64,000 nucleotides of DNA from Trichomonas vaginalis G3 (lineage: Eukaryota > Parabasalia > Trichomonadida > Trichomonadidae). A program made the translations under genes and the position numbers. The notes under the pieces were generated by a model. The model saw only the letters and a program-made list of their open reading frames with translations. It did not search any database and was not told the DNA's origin. The stretch lies in assembly GCF_026262505.1 (NCBI RefSeq), contig NC_067208.1, positions 18,919,962-18,983,961 on the forward strand. The letters are read 5' to 3'. Positions within the stretch are counted from its first letter, which is position 1; each line of letters opens with the position of its first letter. Below, in pieces: positions 51,762 to 61,109 of this stretch.

Positions 51762-52342
51762 ATGTCATTTCCGAAAAATAGAAGCGTAAGTGTTTCAAAA
51801 GGTTTAATGCGGTGGCAGATGTGAAGTTAAATTCACCAACTCAAACAAACAGTCAAAGTGTTGTTGTCAATGTCAAAGAAAGAGATGTTGAAGTGGGGAA
51901 ACCATACGAAGACGAAGATGGTATAACAATAGTTCCTGTAAAAGAACAACCAACATACCCTGAAGTTAGCAGAGACTTAAGTTCTGTTGCAGATATTCGA
52001 AACGACTACCAACAACTTAAAGACAAACTTAAAACTCAGGAGAAGATTTGTCAAGCTTTGGGTATAATGTTAAACTTGGTCGAACACAACCCTGTAAAAG
52101 TGAACTCATATGTCATCGCACCTCGTGAAGTTTTGAAAGAACTATTGAAACTTTTGACAGAGGCAGACGATATAAACATCAAAGAAATAGAACCCGACAT
52201 TAGTTGCTGTGGTGTTTCATATAATGTCATTGACAAGATATACGTTATGAAAGGAGGTGAAACGTTGAACTTAAAGTATAGTTTCCCAGACGTCATAAAA
52301 ATATTTGACGACCACAACATTTCATTAAAATTTAGTTGCTAA
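51762..52342 (+). pseudogene. Homologue of the 32728 protein (element part)
   Basis: MSFPKNRSVSVSKGL start, then TYPEVSRDLSSVADIRNDYQ, helical block and a CGVSYNVIDKIYVMKGGETL end. A long open part runs 51812-52342. Position between the divergent small gene and the minor capsid gene is as in copy 1. Confidence 0.5.
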
Positions 52343-52346
52343 GTAA

Positions 52347-53135
52347 ATGGCAGAAGACATAGTGGTTTATACTATTACGACTAAAAACCCTGAGTCATAT
52401 AATTCTATAACAACAAACTTACAAAGTCCTCAAGGACGATATTGTAAACTGACCTTAAACACGATGACGACTAAAGCCTGTTTTGCTCTTTTGACACCAG
52501 AAGACTTTGTTGTTGTGAATGGTAAAAAATACTTCTTTGAAGATACTTACTCAGATATACCACCAACAGGTTTTGTTGACTTATTTAATACTTTAAGGAC
52601 GGATGTAACATGTGCTGCAACTAGAGCAGGTTTCATTATGTTTGGATGTCCGACCGAGTTTAGTATAAACGATATGAGCTATAATACAAAACTTATATCT
52701 GGTTTTTACTACCAACAGTTTCCTATAACAGGAAAAGGTGTCATACAAGGTTTGTCTGTTCCATTGACTTTAAGTACACCTATTTTATATATTGTTTCAA
52801 ACTTAGGTTCAAAGTGCTATTCGAATGTCGACAGAAACTACTATGACCAAAAGATACTCATGCGTATAAACAACACTTTCTCTGCTGGTTTGCCTATTGT
52901 TCATTCGAATGCAGAGTTTTCAGCTTTAGTAAACTCAAACACTTTAGCAAACATAAACTTAACCTTAGTTGACGCAAACTTTGTTCCTGTAAAACTTTTA
53001 TGTCCTATGTATTTGTCAATGACGGCAGAAAGTTTCGAATTGGAAGATGCAACTGGTGAAAGTATTGTATTACAAGAACAACTTCAACAACAAATAGCTC
53101 AAGAACAACAAATGCAACAAATAGCTCAAGAATAA
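52347..53135 (+). CDS. Candidate minor capsid (penton) protein
   Basis: 262 residues, looks whole. Beta-rich: YTITTKNPESYNSITTNLQS, CKLTLNTMTTKACFALL, an aromatic loop near FYYQQFPITGKGVIQGL, then NNTFSAGLPIVHSNAEFSAL and LVDANFVPVKLLCPMYLSMT, with a short Q-rich tail. Single jelly-roll minor capsid proteins of Polintons and virophages have this size, lie near the major capsid gene and end with similar strands. The assignment rests on size, pattern and position. Four bases separate it from the preceding gene. Confidence 0.55.
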   Translation: MAEDIVVYTITTKNPESYNSITTNLQSPQGRYCKLTLNTMTTKACFALLTPEDFVVVNGKKYFFEDTYSDIPPTGFVDLFNTLRTDVTCAATRAGFIMFGCPTEFSINDMSYNTKLISGFYYQQFPITGKGVIQGLSVPLTLSTPILYIVSNLGSKCYSNVDRNYYDQKILMRINNTFSAGLPIVHSNAEFSALVNSNTLANINLTLVDANFVPVKLLCPMYLSMTAESFELEDATGESIVLQEQLQQQIAQEQQMQQIAQE

Positions 53136-53161
53136 AAAAATATTTTTTTTTTTTTATAAAA

Positions 53162-54385
53162 ATGTACAGAATAGATGTTTCAGATTTTTATGACTTCCAA
53201 GCGTTCAGAAATATGTGTCCATTTCGAGACTATAACAAAGCAGTCGAGAATTTGAAACGTTTAGTCATTTATGTTGACTCTGCCCCAGAATGTATGTCAT
53301 GAAAGAATGGGATGTTGTCTTTAACAAACCAAGAGCGACAATAGTTTCAGAACAAGAATGTAGACAGAAACTTAAGAAAATAAAAGTTGTACAAGTTGGA
53401 ATGAAGATGTTAGATGCTTGGGATATCTTATTGTCAAAGTTAGAAGATTTTTCAGTTCGTGGTATAAAGTTCTATTACACCTTCTCCAAACTTCTATTCT
53501 ATCTTCACTGGATATAAATACGAACAAGTAGAATGGAAAGAAAATATTATAGAAGCTTGGTTAGACCATGTCAAAGAAATTATATGCAATGGAAACGAAA
53601 GAGTCTATGAGTATATCTTATGTTGGTTTGCAAACATCTTACAAACATCAAGCTGCTAAAATGAAACTGCTCTCATTATAATTGGAAAACAAGGAACAGG
53701 TAAGAACACATTCTTTACAGATATCTTATGCAAACTGTTAGAAGGTTATTCGAATCCGAATATGACAAACTTAGAAACATCTGTGGCAAGTTTAACTCCT
53801 CAATAGAGAATATGAAACTTATAGTTTTGCAATGAACTTCAAAGTATAGATACAACAAAAGTTTTGAACTCAGATGCTTTGAAGAGTCTTATAACAGACA
53901 AAGTTGGAGTTGTTGAAAGAAAGTATAAAGACCAAAGAGTTTGTGAAAATGTTGCAAACTTCATTATGGTTTCAAACAATGCTGTTCCGATGAAGTTAGA
54001 AAGTTCTGACAGAAGATATGTAGTTGTCAGAACGTCAGATTCTCATATGCAAGATACAGAATATTTTGACGACTTAGCAGAAACTTTGACACCTAACTTT
54101 TACAACCACTTGTTCTCATATTTTATGACATTAGATATTTCTAAGTTCAATCCAAGACAAATTCCACATACCGAAGAAAGACAAACAATGTTAGAAGCAA
54201 ACAAGAGTGTTTATGAACTGTTCGTAGATGAGACTAACTTTGTGTCATTAGATGAAAGGTCATTGTACGATGAATATAAACAATATTGTCAAGAGTATGG
54301 TTATATGACAGCGTCTAAACGAACATTCTTGGCAAATGTCAAAAATCTTTTAGATGTTCAGAATGGCAAATATAGAAAGAAATAA
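53162..54385 (+). pseudogene. SF3 helicase, D5-like (element part, broken)
   Basis: MYRIDVSDFYDFQAFRNMCP start, and downstream the D5-like block (FIMVSNNAVPMKLESSDRRY, YKQYCQEYGYMTASKRTF). Same order as in copy 1. Looks broken, about four breaks. It would have served element replication with PolB. Confidence 0.7.
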
Positions 54386-54433
54386 TTTTTCTGAGTAAAT
54401 TTTAAAAAAATATTTTTTTATCCGATAGAAAAG

Positions 54434-54856
54434 ATGGCAAAATTCATCTCAGTAAATAAGTACATGTCAGGACTTAAAGAAGAACTAGACCCATTCGCTT
54501 ATTTGAATGTTTACTTCTACCATTTTGAAAAGTCTTCATTCAGCAAAGTTTGGAACATCGAACCAGTTAAGTTTGCAATTGTGACTAAAAATGGTGCGAA
54601 ATTTGAAGACTTAGACATAGAAGGTTTGTTAGCAGTCAAAGAAAATTTTGACAGAAGGTTTTCAAACCTTAAAGAAGGCAAAGCATACAAACTTGTTTAT
54701 ACCTTATGAACCAAAGAAGACAGACGACTATGAATATTATGAGTCTAAGATAGTTGAAGTTCAAGGTAAGTTGCGGTAAAAAGATTTTTAGAGTCTAAGC
54801 CAGTGTTTGCTCCTAAAGAGGAAGAGAACATTGACATTGACCCAGAAATGTTCTAA
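54434..54856 (+). pseudogene. Homologue of the 139-residue protein (element part)
   Basis: MAKFISVNKYMSGLKEELDP start and the same alternating pattern as 30211-30630, with acidic end IDIDPEMF. Looks broken in this copy. Confidence 0.6.
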
Positions 54857-54876
54857 AAATAAAAGTTTATTTTTAC

Positions 54877-55326
54877 ATGTCAAATTTCTTTTTCTCTGGA
54901 ACTGGTTCAGGTTCTTTCTTCTCTTCTTCTACTTTCTTTTCTTTTTTCTCTCTTCTTCTTCTTCTCTGGTGGAGTTATGTCAAATTTGGCGCAACCATAT
55001 TTATGTAAAAGTTCTTTGTCCTTAATAGCCTCATCTATTCTGTTTTTTATTTCATCTTCAAGAACAGCGCATGTGTCTTCTTTGCATTCTAAGAAGTTTT
55101 GTTGGACTTCATCTTTCCAATCGGCGTCATCTCTGTCAACAAGTCTGTCATTGACAAATTTTAAGACTGCTCTGCTTAATGTTTTATGGTTCTTGTCATA
55201 TTCCCAGAAACAGAACTTTAGAACAAATTCACCTTTCTTGTTTACACTATGTAAGATTTTATGGTCGACAGATGTTTTGCTGTCAAAAAGTTTTGTCTCG
55301 AATATAGATAGCGAAATCGCTAGACA
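54877..55326 (-). pseudogene. Homologue of the 149-residue K/E-tail protein (element part)
   Basis: Corresponds on the minus strand to 29745-30194 of copy 1, with the same N-terminal block and K/E-rich tail. Looks broken. Divergent from the ATPase, 36 bases apart. Confidence 0.6.
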
Positions 55327-55362
55327 TTCCTAAAAGATAAAATTTTTAATTTTTCTAAAAAT

Positions 55363-56238
55363 ATGTTAGAAAAAAAGTTTGCTGACATTGACAAGAAATT
55401 TGAGAATGTTTTAAACAAGAACAAGAGGAAGTTAGAAAATGCTCAGATAAAACCCATACATGACAAGTTCCTATTTGCTCAGAATGGTATAACAGGTCTA
55501 ATCGCACCACCTGGGTCGGGTAAGACTTTCACTTATCTTAAAATGGCTGCACAACAACAAGAACTAGATGAGAAGAACCCATTCTATGAGTTAGTTGTTA
55601 TTTGTAGTACTTCTGGTCAATTTGACCAAACCGTAAATTCGTTCAAAGATATTATAAAAAAGTCTAAGTTAGTATGTATAAAGGATACTGAGTTGTTAGA
55701 TTGGATAAAGAAGTACCAAAGAAGAGTTTTGAAGTACAATGCTATAAATGAGTATATAAATTCTAAGTTTAAAGACCCAAATGAGGAAATGCAGAGAATA
55801 TTAGAGAAGAAACACTTCAGAAACAAACAGAAAGAGATAGAATACATTTCGAAGAAATTGCAATCGTACGATTGGAAGACTTACCCTCATAGATGTCTTC
55901 TTATTTTAGATGACTTTGCTTCTCATCCTTTGTTAAAGAACAGAGAACAAGATATGTGTCGAATTCTTAAGAAGCTCAGACACTTTAACATCTCAGTTGT
56001 CATTTGTGTACAGACAGCAAAGAGTTTAAGTAAGGATGTTAAAAGAATACTTACTGATATCATACTTTTCCCTGGATTGTCCGAAGACGATTTCATGGAA
56101 CTTATGAAAGAGTCCATGGCAGGTAAGTTTGACAGACATGAACTATGGGAGAAGTACAAAGTCATACAAGACCCTCATACTTCTTTCAGAATTCATATCT
56201 ACGCAAACAAAGTTCAAATTGTAAAAAGTCAAGCTTGA
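55363..56238 (+). CDS. A32/FtsK-HerA type packaging ATPase
   Basis: 291 residues, looks whole. An N-terminal helical part, Walker A at about residue 48 (LIAPPGSGKTFTYLKMAAQQ), a strand with ELVVICSTSGQFDQ, Walker B at about residue 182 (CLLILDDFAS), and VVICVQTAKSLSKDVKRI with the sensor region. These are features of the genome-packaging ATPases of Polintons, virophages and NCLDV. It would drive DNA into capsids. The start follows ATTTTTCTAAAAAT-type leader sequence. Confidence 0.85.
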   Translation: MLEKKFADIDKKFENVLNKNKRKLENAQIKPIHDKFLFAQNGITGLIAPPGSGKTFTYLKMAAQQQELDEKNPFYELVVICSTSGQFDQTVNSFKDIIKKSKLVCIKDTELLDWIKKYQRRVLKYNAINEYINSKFKDPNEEMQRILEKKHFRNKQKEIEYISKKLQSYDWKTYPHRCLLILDDFASHPLLKNREQDMCRILKKLRHFNISVVICVQTAKSLSKDVKRILTDIILFPGLSEDDFMELMKESMAGKFDRHELWEKYKVIQDPHTSFRIHIYANKVQIVKSQA

Positions 56239-56268
56239 AAATAAAGAGTTTAGTCTTAGTAAGTAAGT

Positions 56269-56344
56269 CTGTTGTGGTTCTGCAGCTTTCGGTTCTTCTG
56301 GCTTTGGAAGGCATTCAGGAAGAGGAACGTCGGACATTCGTTTG
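56269..56344 (-). pseudogene. Start fragment of SDVP-family gene
   Basis: On the minus strand SDVPLPECLPKPEEPKAAEP, related to the Pro/Gln protein at 26023, then loss of similarity at the ATPase gene end. It keeps the ACGTCGGACATTCG flank next to array B. Confidence 0.6.
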
Positions 56345-56640
56345 TGTCCTGTCGGAAGGAAGAACTTTTCCTGTTGGAAGGAAGAACTTTTCCTGTTGGA
56401 AGGAAAAACTTTTCCTGTTGGAAGGAAAAACTTTTCCTGTTGGAAGGAAAAACTTTTTCTGAAGTTCGACCAAAAAGTTCTCAATTTTCGAAAATTTGAA
56501 TGGTTTACGACGGACAACTGGAAAAATTTTTCCTGTTGGAAGGAAAATTTTTTCCTGTTGGAAGGAAAATTTTTTCCTGTTGGAAGGAAAATTTTTTCCT
56601 GTCGGAAGGAAGAGTTCTTCCTGTCGGAAGGAAGGACTCG
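56345..56640. repeat. Bipartite tandem array B (22-bp unit GGAAGGAAAAACTTTTCCTG + TT)
   Basis: About five units, a spacer of about 65 bases with AAAGTTCTCAATTTTCGAAA, then about five units of a slightly different form (AAAATTTTTTCC instead of AAAAACTTTTCC). The difference between halves shows that each half is homogenised separately. Confidence 0.9.
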
Positions 56641-56722
56641 GAATGCCAGAAGGATTTGACAAGACAATTGACCTTATAGAGCTACCTGAGCCATCTGAAG
56701 TCAAGCGTAAAAATAAATGGTT
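56641..56722 (+). pseudogene. Start fragment of DEAIYLIEI-family gene
   Basis: After array B: MPEGFDKTIDLIELPEPSEV. Its end (CTACCTGAGCCATCTGAAGT and CAAGCGTAAAAATAAA) is the same as after array C at 58335-58375, so both array modules end with a common junction. Confidence 0.5.
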
Positions 56723-56725
56723 CAT

Positions 56726-57529
56726 CTACCCTGCTTGTTTGAAGTTGTCAAAATACTCTGTTATTTTTTCTTTCAGTAGCGGCAAATCTTCTTTGAAGGT
56801 AAGTATTGTACAACCTTTAATATCATAGTGTGTTTGAAACGTATCTTGAACTATTTGTTTCACATCTTCATTCGGTGTCATTGAAATCGGTAAGTTTTCG
56901 CGATAGAACCAATTTCTGTCAGATTTGTAAATCTTAGCAAGGTCGTAAAAGCTTTTGTTGTTTCTTCTGACTAAATGCAACATAACCATATCTTTATCTT
57001 CTTCATTTTCCATCTCTTCAGTATAAATCATATACTTATAGTTCTTTTCCTTTCCTTTTGGTACCGAACGTGGTATTCTTTTCTGAATGCTTTTGTCTTT
57101 TGCTTCAAGCTTGTTTTCCATCTCTTCACGTTCTTGTCTATGAATTTCATCTAACATCATGAAAATATAACAAGCGTAACGAGGTGAAGCCCACATTGCA
57201 ACAGCATTTACAAGAAGTCTATGTACATAATATCCTCTCAAACCGTTTGGCAATTTTTCACGATTTTCGTACGGAATCTCGACCCGCGGTTTTCTACCGG
57301 TCGCAAACATATGAGGAAATTCTTCTAAAAGTTCTTTTGTCTGTTGGTTTTCAAACCAATGACGTGCTTGCTTTGTAGAACGAAGAGCAGTCAAAATACT
57401 TTGCATTTGGTACATATCGTCTTTGACCGAACGAATGAGACGGAGTTGTTTGTTAAACTGAACCCACTCATATTCTTCATTTATAGCTTCATGGACTATA
57501 ACTGTTGTTGTGTTCTCTGTTGTTGACAT
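56726..57529 (-). CDS. KilA-N domain protein
   Basis: Starts at MSTTENTTTVIVHEAINEEY (57529), 267 residues. STKQARHWFENQQTKELLEE then GYYVHRLLVNAVAMWASPRY gives the KilA-N pattern. A charged helical region with KSIQKRIPRSVPKGKEKNYK and a C-terminal part (CTILTFKEDLPLLKEKITEY) follow. Nearly the same as the copy-1 gene at 28015, and it looks whole. KilA-N proteins bind DNA. With three other members nearby it could recognise the repeat arrays, but this is inference. Confidence 0.75.
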   Translation of the reverse strand: MSTTENTTTVIVHEAINEEYEWVQFNKQLRLIRSVKDDMYQMQSILTALRSTKQARHWFENQQTKELLEEFPHMFATGRKPRVEIPYENREKLPNGLRGYYVHRLLVNAVAMWASPRYACYIFMMLDEIHRQEREEMENKLEAKDKSIQKRIPRSVPKGKEKNYKYMIYTEEMENEEDKDMVMLHLVRRNNKSFYDLAKIYKSDRNWFYRENLPISMTPNEDVKQIVQDTFQTHYDIKGCTILTFKEDLPLLKEKITEYFDNFKQAG

Positions 57530-57647
57530 ATCTGTCCTTACATACAAAATAAAAAAATATTTTATAAAAAATTAGCGTTATTTTTTTTAAGTTTGGTCAT
57601 CCTTCACTATATGACAAATATACTATATTTTACTTAAAAATATGCAA

Positions 57648-57720
57648 GCGGCTCATAGCTCAGTGGTATGGGCTACCTCGCTACAGGCGTCGAAGACCTC
57701 GGTTCAAATCCCGATTCGCG
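57648..57720 (+). tRNA. tRNA-like sequence with pol III A and B boxes
   Basis: TAGCTCAGTGG (57656-57666) is a perfect A box and GGTTCAAATCC (57701-57711) a good B box, 34 bases apart. GCAGGTTTTTTCC after it gives a T-run terminator. The D arm folds (GCTC/GGGC). The acceptor stem pairs weakly and no clear anticodon arm forms, so I cannot name an amino acid. It may be a degenerate tRNA or a tRNA-derived pol III transcript. Confidence 0.45.
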
Positions 57721-57841
57721 CAGGTTTTTTCCTTTTATGCAGTGAAATTTCATGTACATAGGTTACTTTGGTGTTAGACCCTAGTGAAGAAAATAGAACG
57801 ATATAAGTTTACATTTGTAAGGTTGGACGATAAAATTTACT

Positions 57842-58270
57842 GACTGACGTCGGACATTGTCTTGAAAAAGTAAAAGACTTGTCTTGAAAAAGTAAAAGAC
57901 TTGTCTTGAAAAAGTAAAAGACTTGTCTTGAAAAAGTAAAAGACTTGTCTTGAAAAAGTAAAAGACTTGTCTTGAAAAGTAAAAGACTTGTCTTGAAAAA
58001 GTACGGGTATCGTCTGAAATCAAGACCACTGTTCTCAAATTTGAGAACTTTACACCAAAAAATTTCTTGAAAAAGTAAAAGACTTGTCTTGAAAAAGTAA
58101 AAGACTTGTCTTGAAAAAGTAAAAGACTTGTCTTGAAAAAGTAAAAGACTTGTCTTGAAAAAGTAAAAGACTTGTCTTGAAAAAGTAAAAGACTTGTCTT
58201 GAAAAAGTAAAAGACTCGTCTTGAAAAAGTAAAAGACTTGTCTTGAAAAAGTAAAAGACTCGTCTTGAAA
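57842..58270. repeat. Bipartite tandem array C (22-bp unit GACTTGTCTTGAAAAAGTAA + AA)
   Basis: After GACGTCGGACATT come about seven units, a spacer of about 65 bases (58002-58067, with GTTCTCAAATTTGAGAAC), then about nine units. The start MTDIDPADEAIYLIEINELV follows at 58273. Same plan as arrays A and B. Confidence 0.9.
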
Positions 58271-58272
58271 CA

Positions 58273-58377
58273 ATGACCGACATAGACCCAGCAGATGAGG
58301 CAATCTACCTTATAGAGATAAATGAGCTAGTTAGGAACTACCTGAGCCATCTGAAGTCAAGCGTAAAAATAAACGCT
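58273..58377 (+). pseudogene. Start fragment of DEAIYLIEI-family gene
   Basis: MTDIDPADEAIYLIEINELV matches the start of the 121-residue protein at 25757 (minus), then ends in the common junction sequence. Confidence 0.55.
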
Positions 58378-58992
58378 TTACATGTATTTTTCAGCAACTT
58401 CGTCAAATAATTTTATAGCTTTATCTATCTCATCTACTTCAAACGTTTCTTTACCTTTCGTGGGAGCACCATACATTTTCTCAAACTTTTCGAGTAGTTC
58501 TGTTTCTGCAGCTCTCATATCGTTAACGAACACAACCTTAACTCTATTGACTGTACTGTCATATCTTTGAGTTATATTATATGTTCTTCCTATCTTATAT
58601 CTCTTTGTATTGAAGTCCTTCGGTTTCTGAACGATGTAAAGTAAGCCTTCACTGCAACGTTCCGTATCGAATGAACCATATGTTATGAAATTATATCCAA
58701 CAACTGGGTCTAACCATAACAAAACTATTGGTATAAGACTTTTGTCAATGAGATATGCTGTAGTTCCATGAAATCTTACCGATATCAAAAGCTCAGGATT
58801 TCTTGTCAAAATTTTCTGAGTAGAAGCAATTCTAACCCAGTCGTGGGATGTTTTCTTTCCAGATGGAGATATAATGTCTGACAAAGAATATTTGTTGTAT
58901 TTCTTTGAGTATCTTACGTTTAAATCACCTATTCTAACCAATTTGGTGTCATTGTCTATCTTTTTAACTGTTTCAAACTCAATGTTTAACAT
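58378..58992 (-). CDS. T5orf172/GIY-YIG-like protein with KilA-N-like N-terminus
   Basis: Starts at MLNIEFETVKKIDNDTKLVR (58992), 204 residues. The first part (YNKYSLSDIISPSGKKTSHD, then VRFHGTTAYLIDKSLIPIVL) resembles a KilA-N/Bro-type N-terminus. The second part LLYIVQKPKDFNTKRYKIGR with TYNITQRYDS and AAETELLEKF is the T5orf172 form of the GIY-YIG nuclease fold. Such fusions occur in large DNA viruses. Looks whole. A DNA-binding nuclease of unknown target. Confidence 0.7.
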   Translation of the reverse strand: MLNIEFETVKKIDNDTKLVRIGDLNVRYSKKYNKYSLSDIISPSGKKTSHDWVRIASTQKILTRNPELLISVRFHGTTAYLIDKSLIPIVLLWLDPVVGYNFITYGSFDTERCSEGLLYIVQKPKDFNTKRYKIGRTYNITQRYDSTVNRVKVVFVNDMRAAETELLEKFEKMYGAPTKGKETFEVDEIDKAIKLFDEVAEKYM

Positions 58993-59099
58993 TTCTGTTC
59001 TTACATACAAAAAAAAAAAAATATTTATAAAAAACTAACTTTATTTTTTCTGTCTTAAGGAAATTCATGAAATTTCATACGGAATTCAGCAAAAATATA

Positions 59100-59335
59100 T
59101 TTAGGTGAAGAGGTGAGATTTCACCTCTTTTTTCACCTGTTTTTCACCTCATGAATTTTCATGATTTCATCGTACATGTTTTGTCAAGACTTCTTCGTAC
59201 ATGAATTTTCATGATTTCATCGTAAATGTTTTGTCAAGACTTCTTCGTAATGAGCGTAAATGACCCAAAAATATATTTTAGGTGAAGAGGTGAGATTTCA
59301 CCTCTTTTTTCACCTCTTTTTTCACCTGTTATTTT
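59100..59335. repeat. Two AGGTGA word hairpins with array-D words between
   Basis: AGGTGAAGAGGTGAGATTTC with TCACCT words at 59100-59160 and 59280-59330. Between them are TTTCATCGTA and TTTTGTCAAGA pieces of the array D word. Confidence 0.8.
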
Positions 59336-60248
59336 ATAAGCGTTTTACATGAATTGTATGATGTATATTTGAAATCCTAAACAATTTCGTAGCTTCTATT
59401 TCTTCTGTCAGTACATCGAATGTTTTAACGATACCGAAAGTTTCTTTATACTTCTTCTTGACGTCAGATAGAAGGAAATCTTCTGCTGTTGGATAGTTTT
59501 TATTAAGAAATGTCAACATATCCATTTTATCTTCTGCTGGCTTTTCTGCTTCTTTCTTTAAGTCTGCATAGTCGTTTCGCATTCTTTCTATCTCTTTGAC
59601 TGAGTAGTTATATTTCCTCATTGCTGCTTTACATTTTGAACATTGCGGGTTCATTTTTGCGTTATATTCTGAAACCTTACCTGCTAAAACAACTAAGGCG
59701 TCAATTGCTCTCTTCATCTCGAACATAGCGGGTCTTATTTGTTCGTTCCATACCTTACCTCTTCTATCTTTATCTCTTATTTCCCAAACACATTTTGCAA
59801 CTAATGAAACAAAGTTGTCGTAGGTCTTAAATTCTTCGGATTTGTAAAGGTCAGAGATGTTCTTATATAACATGTCGCAATCTTTGTCCATAACTTTATG
59901 GTTGCAATGAAAACCAAGGAATTCATAATTTACCTTTCGTATGAACTTCTTTATTTCTACTGAGTCAGTTGGTTTCACTTCAATTTCGTCGAATTCGGGA
60001 ATAGTGAGTTTTTGTTGTTGGATTTCAGGCAATTTGGGTAAATGGTCAATAATGTCCTGCATTTCATAAAGATACTGTTCATTTGTTTCATCTTTCGCAC
60101 TACAGTCTAAATTACTTGTTAAAAGTTCTTGCTTTATCTTCTGGATTTTTGTTTCGAAAGTATATGAAGAAGGAATGAAGTTTTTCATCTCTACCAACAT
60201 AGATGTTGGATTCATAACTAACGAGTTTGGTGCTGTAGTTGCTAACAT
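59334..60248 (-). CDS. Unrecognised 304-residue protein with CxxC
   Basis: Homologue of 26911-27849 over the full length (EIQQQKLTIPEFDEIEVKPT, PQCSKCKAAMRKYNYSVKEI, ending RTIHVKRL-like). Looks whole. Preserved in both elements with the same neighbours and the same leader, so it is a standard part of the KilA-N region. Confidence 0.6.
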   Translation of the reverse strand: MLATTAPNSLVMNPTSMLVEMKNFIPSSYTFETKIQKIKQELLTSNLDCSAKDETNEQYLYEMQDIIDHLPKLPEIQQQKLTIPEFDEIEVKPTDSVEIKKFIRKVNYEFLGFHCNHKVMDKDCDMLYKNISDLYKSEEFKTYDNFVSLVAKCVWEIRDKDRRGKVWNEQIRPAMFEMKRAIDALVVLAGKVSEYNAKMNPQCSKCKAAMRKYNYSVKEIERMRNDYADLKKEAEKPAEDKMDMLTFLNKNYPTAEDFLLSDVKKKYKETFGIVKTFDVLTEEIEATKLFRISNIHHTIHVKRL

Positions 60249-60412
60249 GTTCTTACAATAAAAATAAAAAAAAATATTTTATAAAAAACTAAAATATATT
60301 TTTTATCTTAAGGAAATTCATGAAAATCCAACGGGTGAAAAAACAGGTGAAAAAAGAGGTGAAATCTCACCTCTTCACCTAAAATATATTTTTGTCGAAA
60401 AAAATGGTTCAT

Positions 60413-61075
60413 TTACTCACAATATTTTTGTACAAAACAACCCCAAGCTTTTAACCTCTCTTCTGCAGCTTCTAATGCTATCTTAGCGAGTTCATATTCT
60501 CTAAATTCTCTCTTTAAATCTTCTTGTTCCCATTGGTCTAGTTCGTATGGCGAGTCTCTATAACCAGAACATATCTCACGTTCATGTTCTATTTGTTTTT
60601 CATGCATTTTTCTAACTTCTTCTTCGAACAAAGGTTTTGCATTCTCTACTGTATCTTCAAGTTCTTCTTCATCTAATTTCTCATGAACTTTCTTGTCTAT
60701 GGAGTCCATAATTTTTCCAACTGCTATGCAATATTTTGGAGAAGCCCACATTGCTATATAGTTTACAAGTCTTGGGTCTACATACATTCCTCTAACCTGT
60801 TTGATTTCATCAGGAATTCCTGCATGAATTTTGTATAAAAAGCAACCCGCTGTTTTCCGCGGGTTGGTATATTCTTCACAAAATGCCTCAAAATACTCTT
60901 CCCAGGACTTATTTTCCAACAACCTTCTAAAGTCCTTCCTAAACTGCTGACACATATTTGTTGCATTTATATAACCATCCTTGTCTCTACGTAAGACTTC
61001 AATACCGTTGTAAGTGCCTTTTGTGAATGTTTCGCCATTAGATTTGTTCGTGAACGTTTTTGCTTCGACTGACAT
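60413..61075 (-). CDS. KilA-N domain protein
   Basis: The start MSVEAKTFTNKSNGETFTKG at 61075 is chosen because it follows the shared leader (TTTTTATTGTAAGAACAGAA), although an open frame extends upstream to 61198. 220 residues. RRDKDGYINATNMCQQFRKD, LENKSWEEYFEAF and VDPRLVNYIAMWASPKYCIA form the classic KilA-N domain. The C-terminal half is charged coiled coil. Looks whole. The copy-1 counterpart is only a fragment (26495-26778). Confidence 0.8.
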   Translation of the reverse strand: MSVEAKTFTNKSNGETFTKGTYNGIEVLRRDKDGYINATNMCQQFRKDFRRLLENKSWEEYFEAFCEEYTNPRKTAGCFLYKIHAGIPDEIKQVRGMYVDPRLVNYIAMWASPKYCIAVGKIMDSIDKKVHEKLDEEELEDTVENAKPLFEEEVRKMHEKQIEHEREICSGYRDSPYELDQWEQEDLKREFREYELAKIALEAAEERLKAWGCFVQKYCE

Positions 61076-61109
61076 TTCTGTTCTTACAATAAAAATAAAA
61101 AATATTTTT

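Noticed and set aside
56315-56725. Repetitive frames on both strands of array B
   Set aside because: Frames arise from the 22-bp repeat, and the same amino-acid repeats appear in several frames at once.
57809-58303. 164-codon FTFSRQVFYFFKTSLLLFQ-type repetitive frame
   Set aside because: A by-product of the 22-bp tandem array C; all frames of the array are open.
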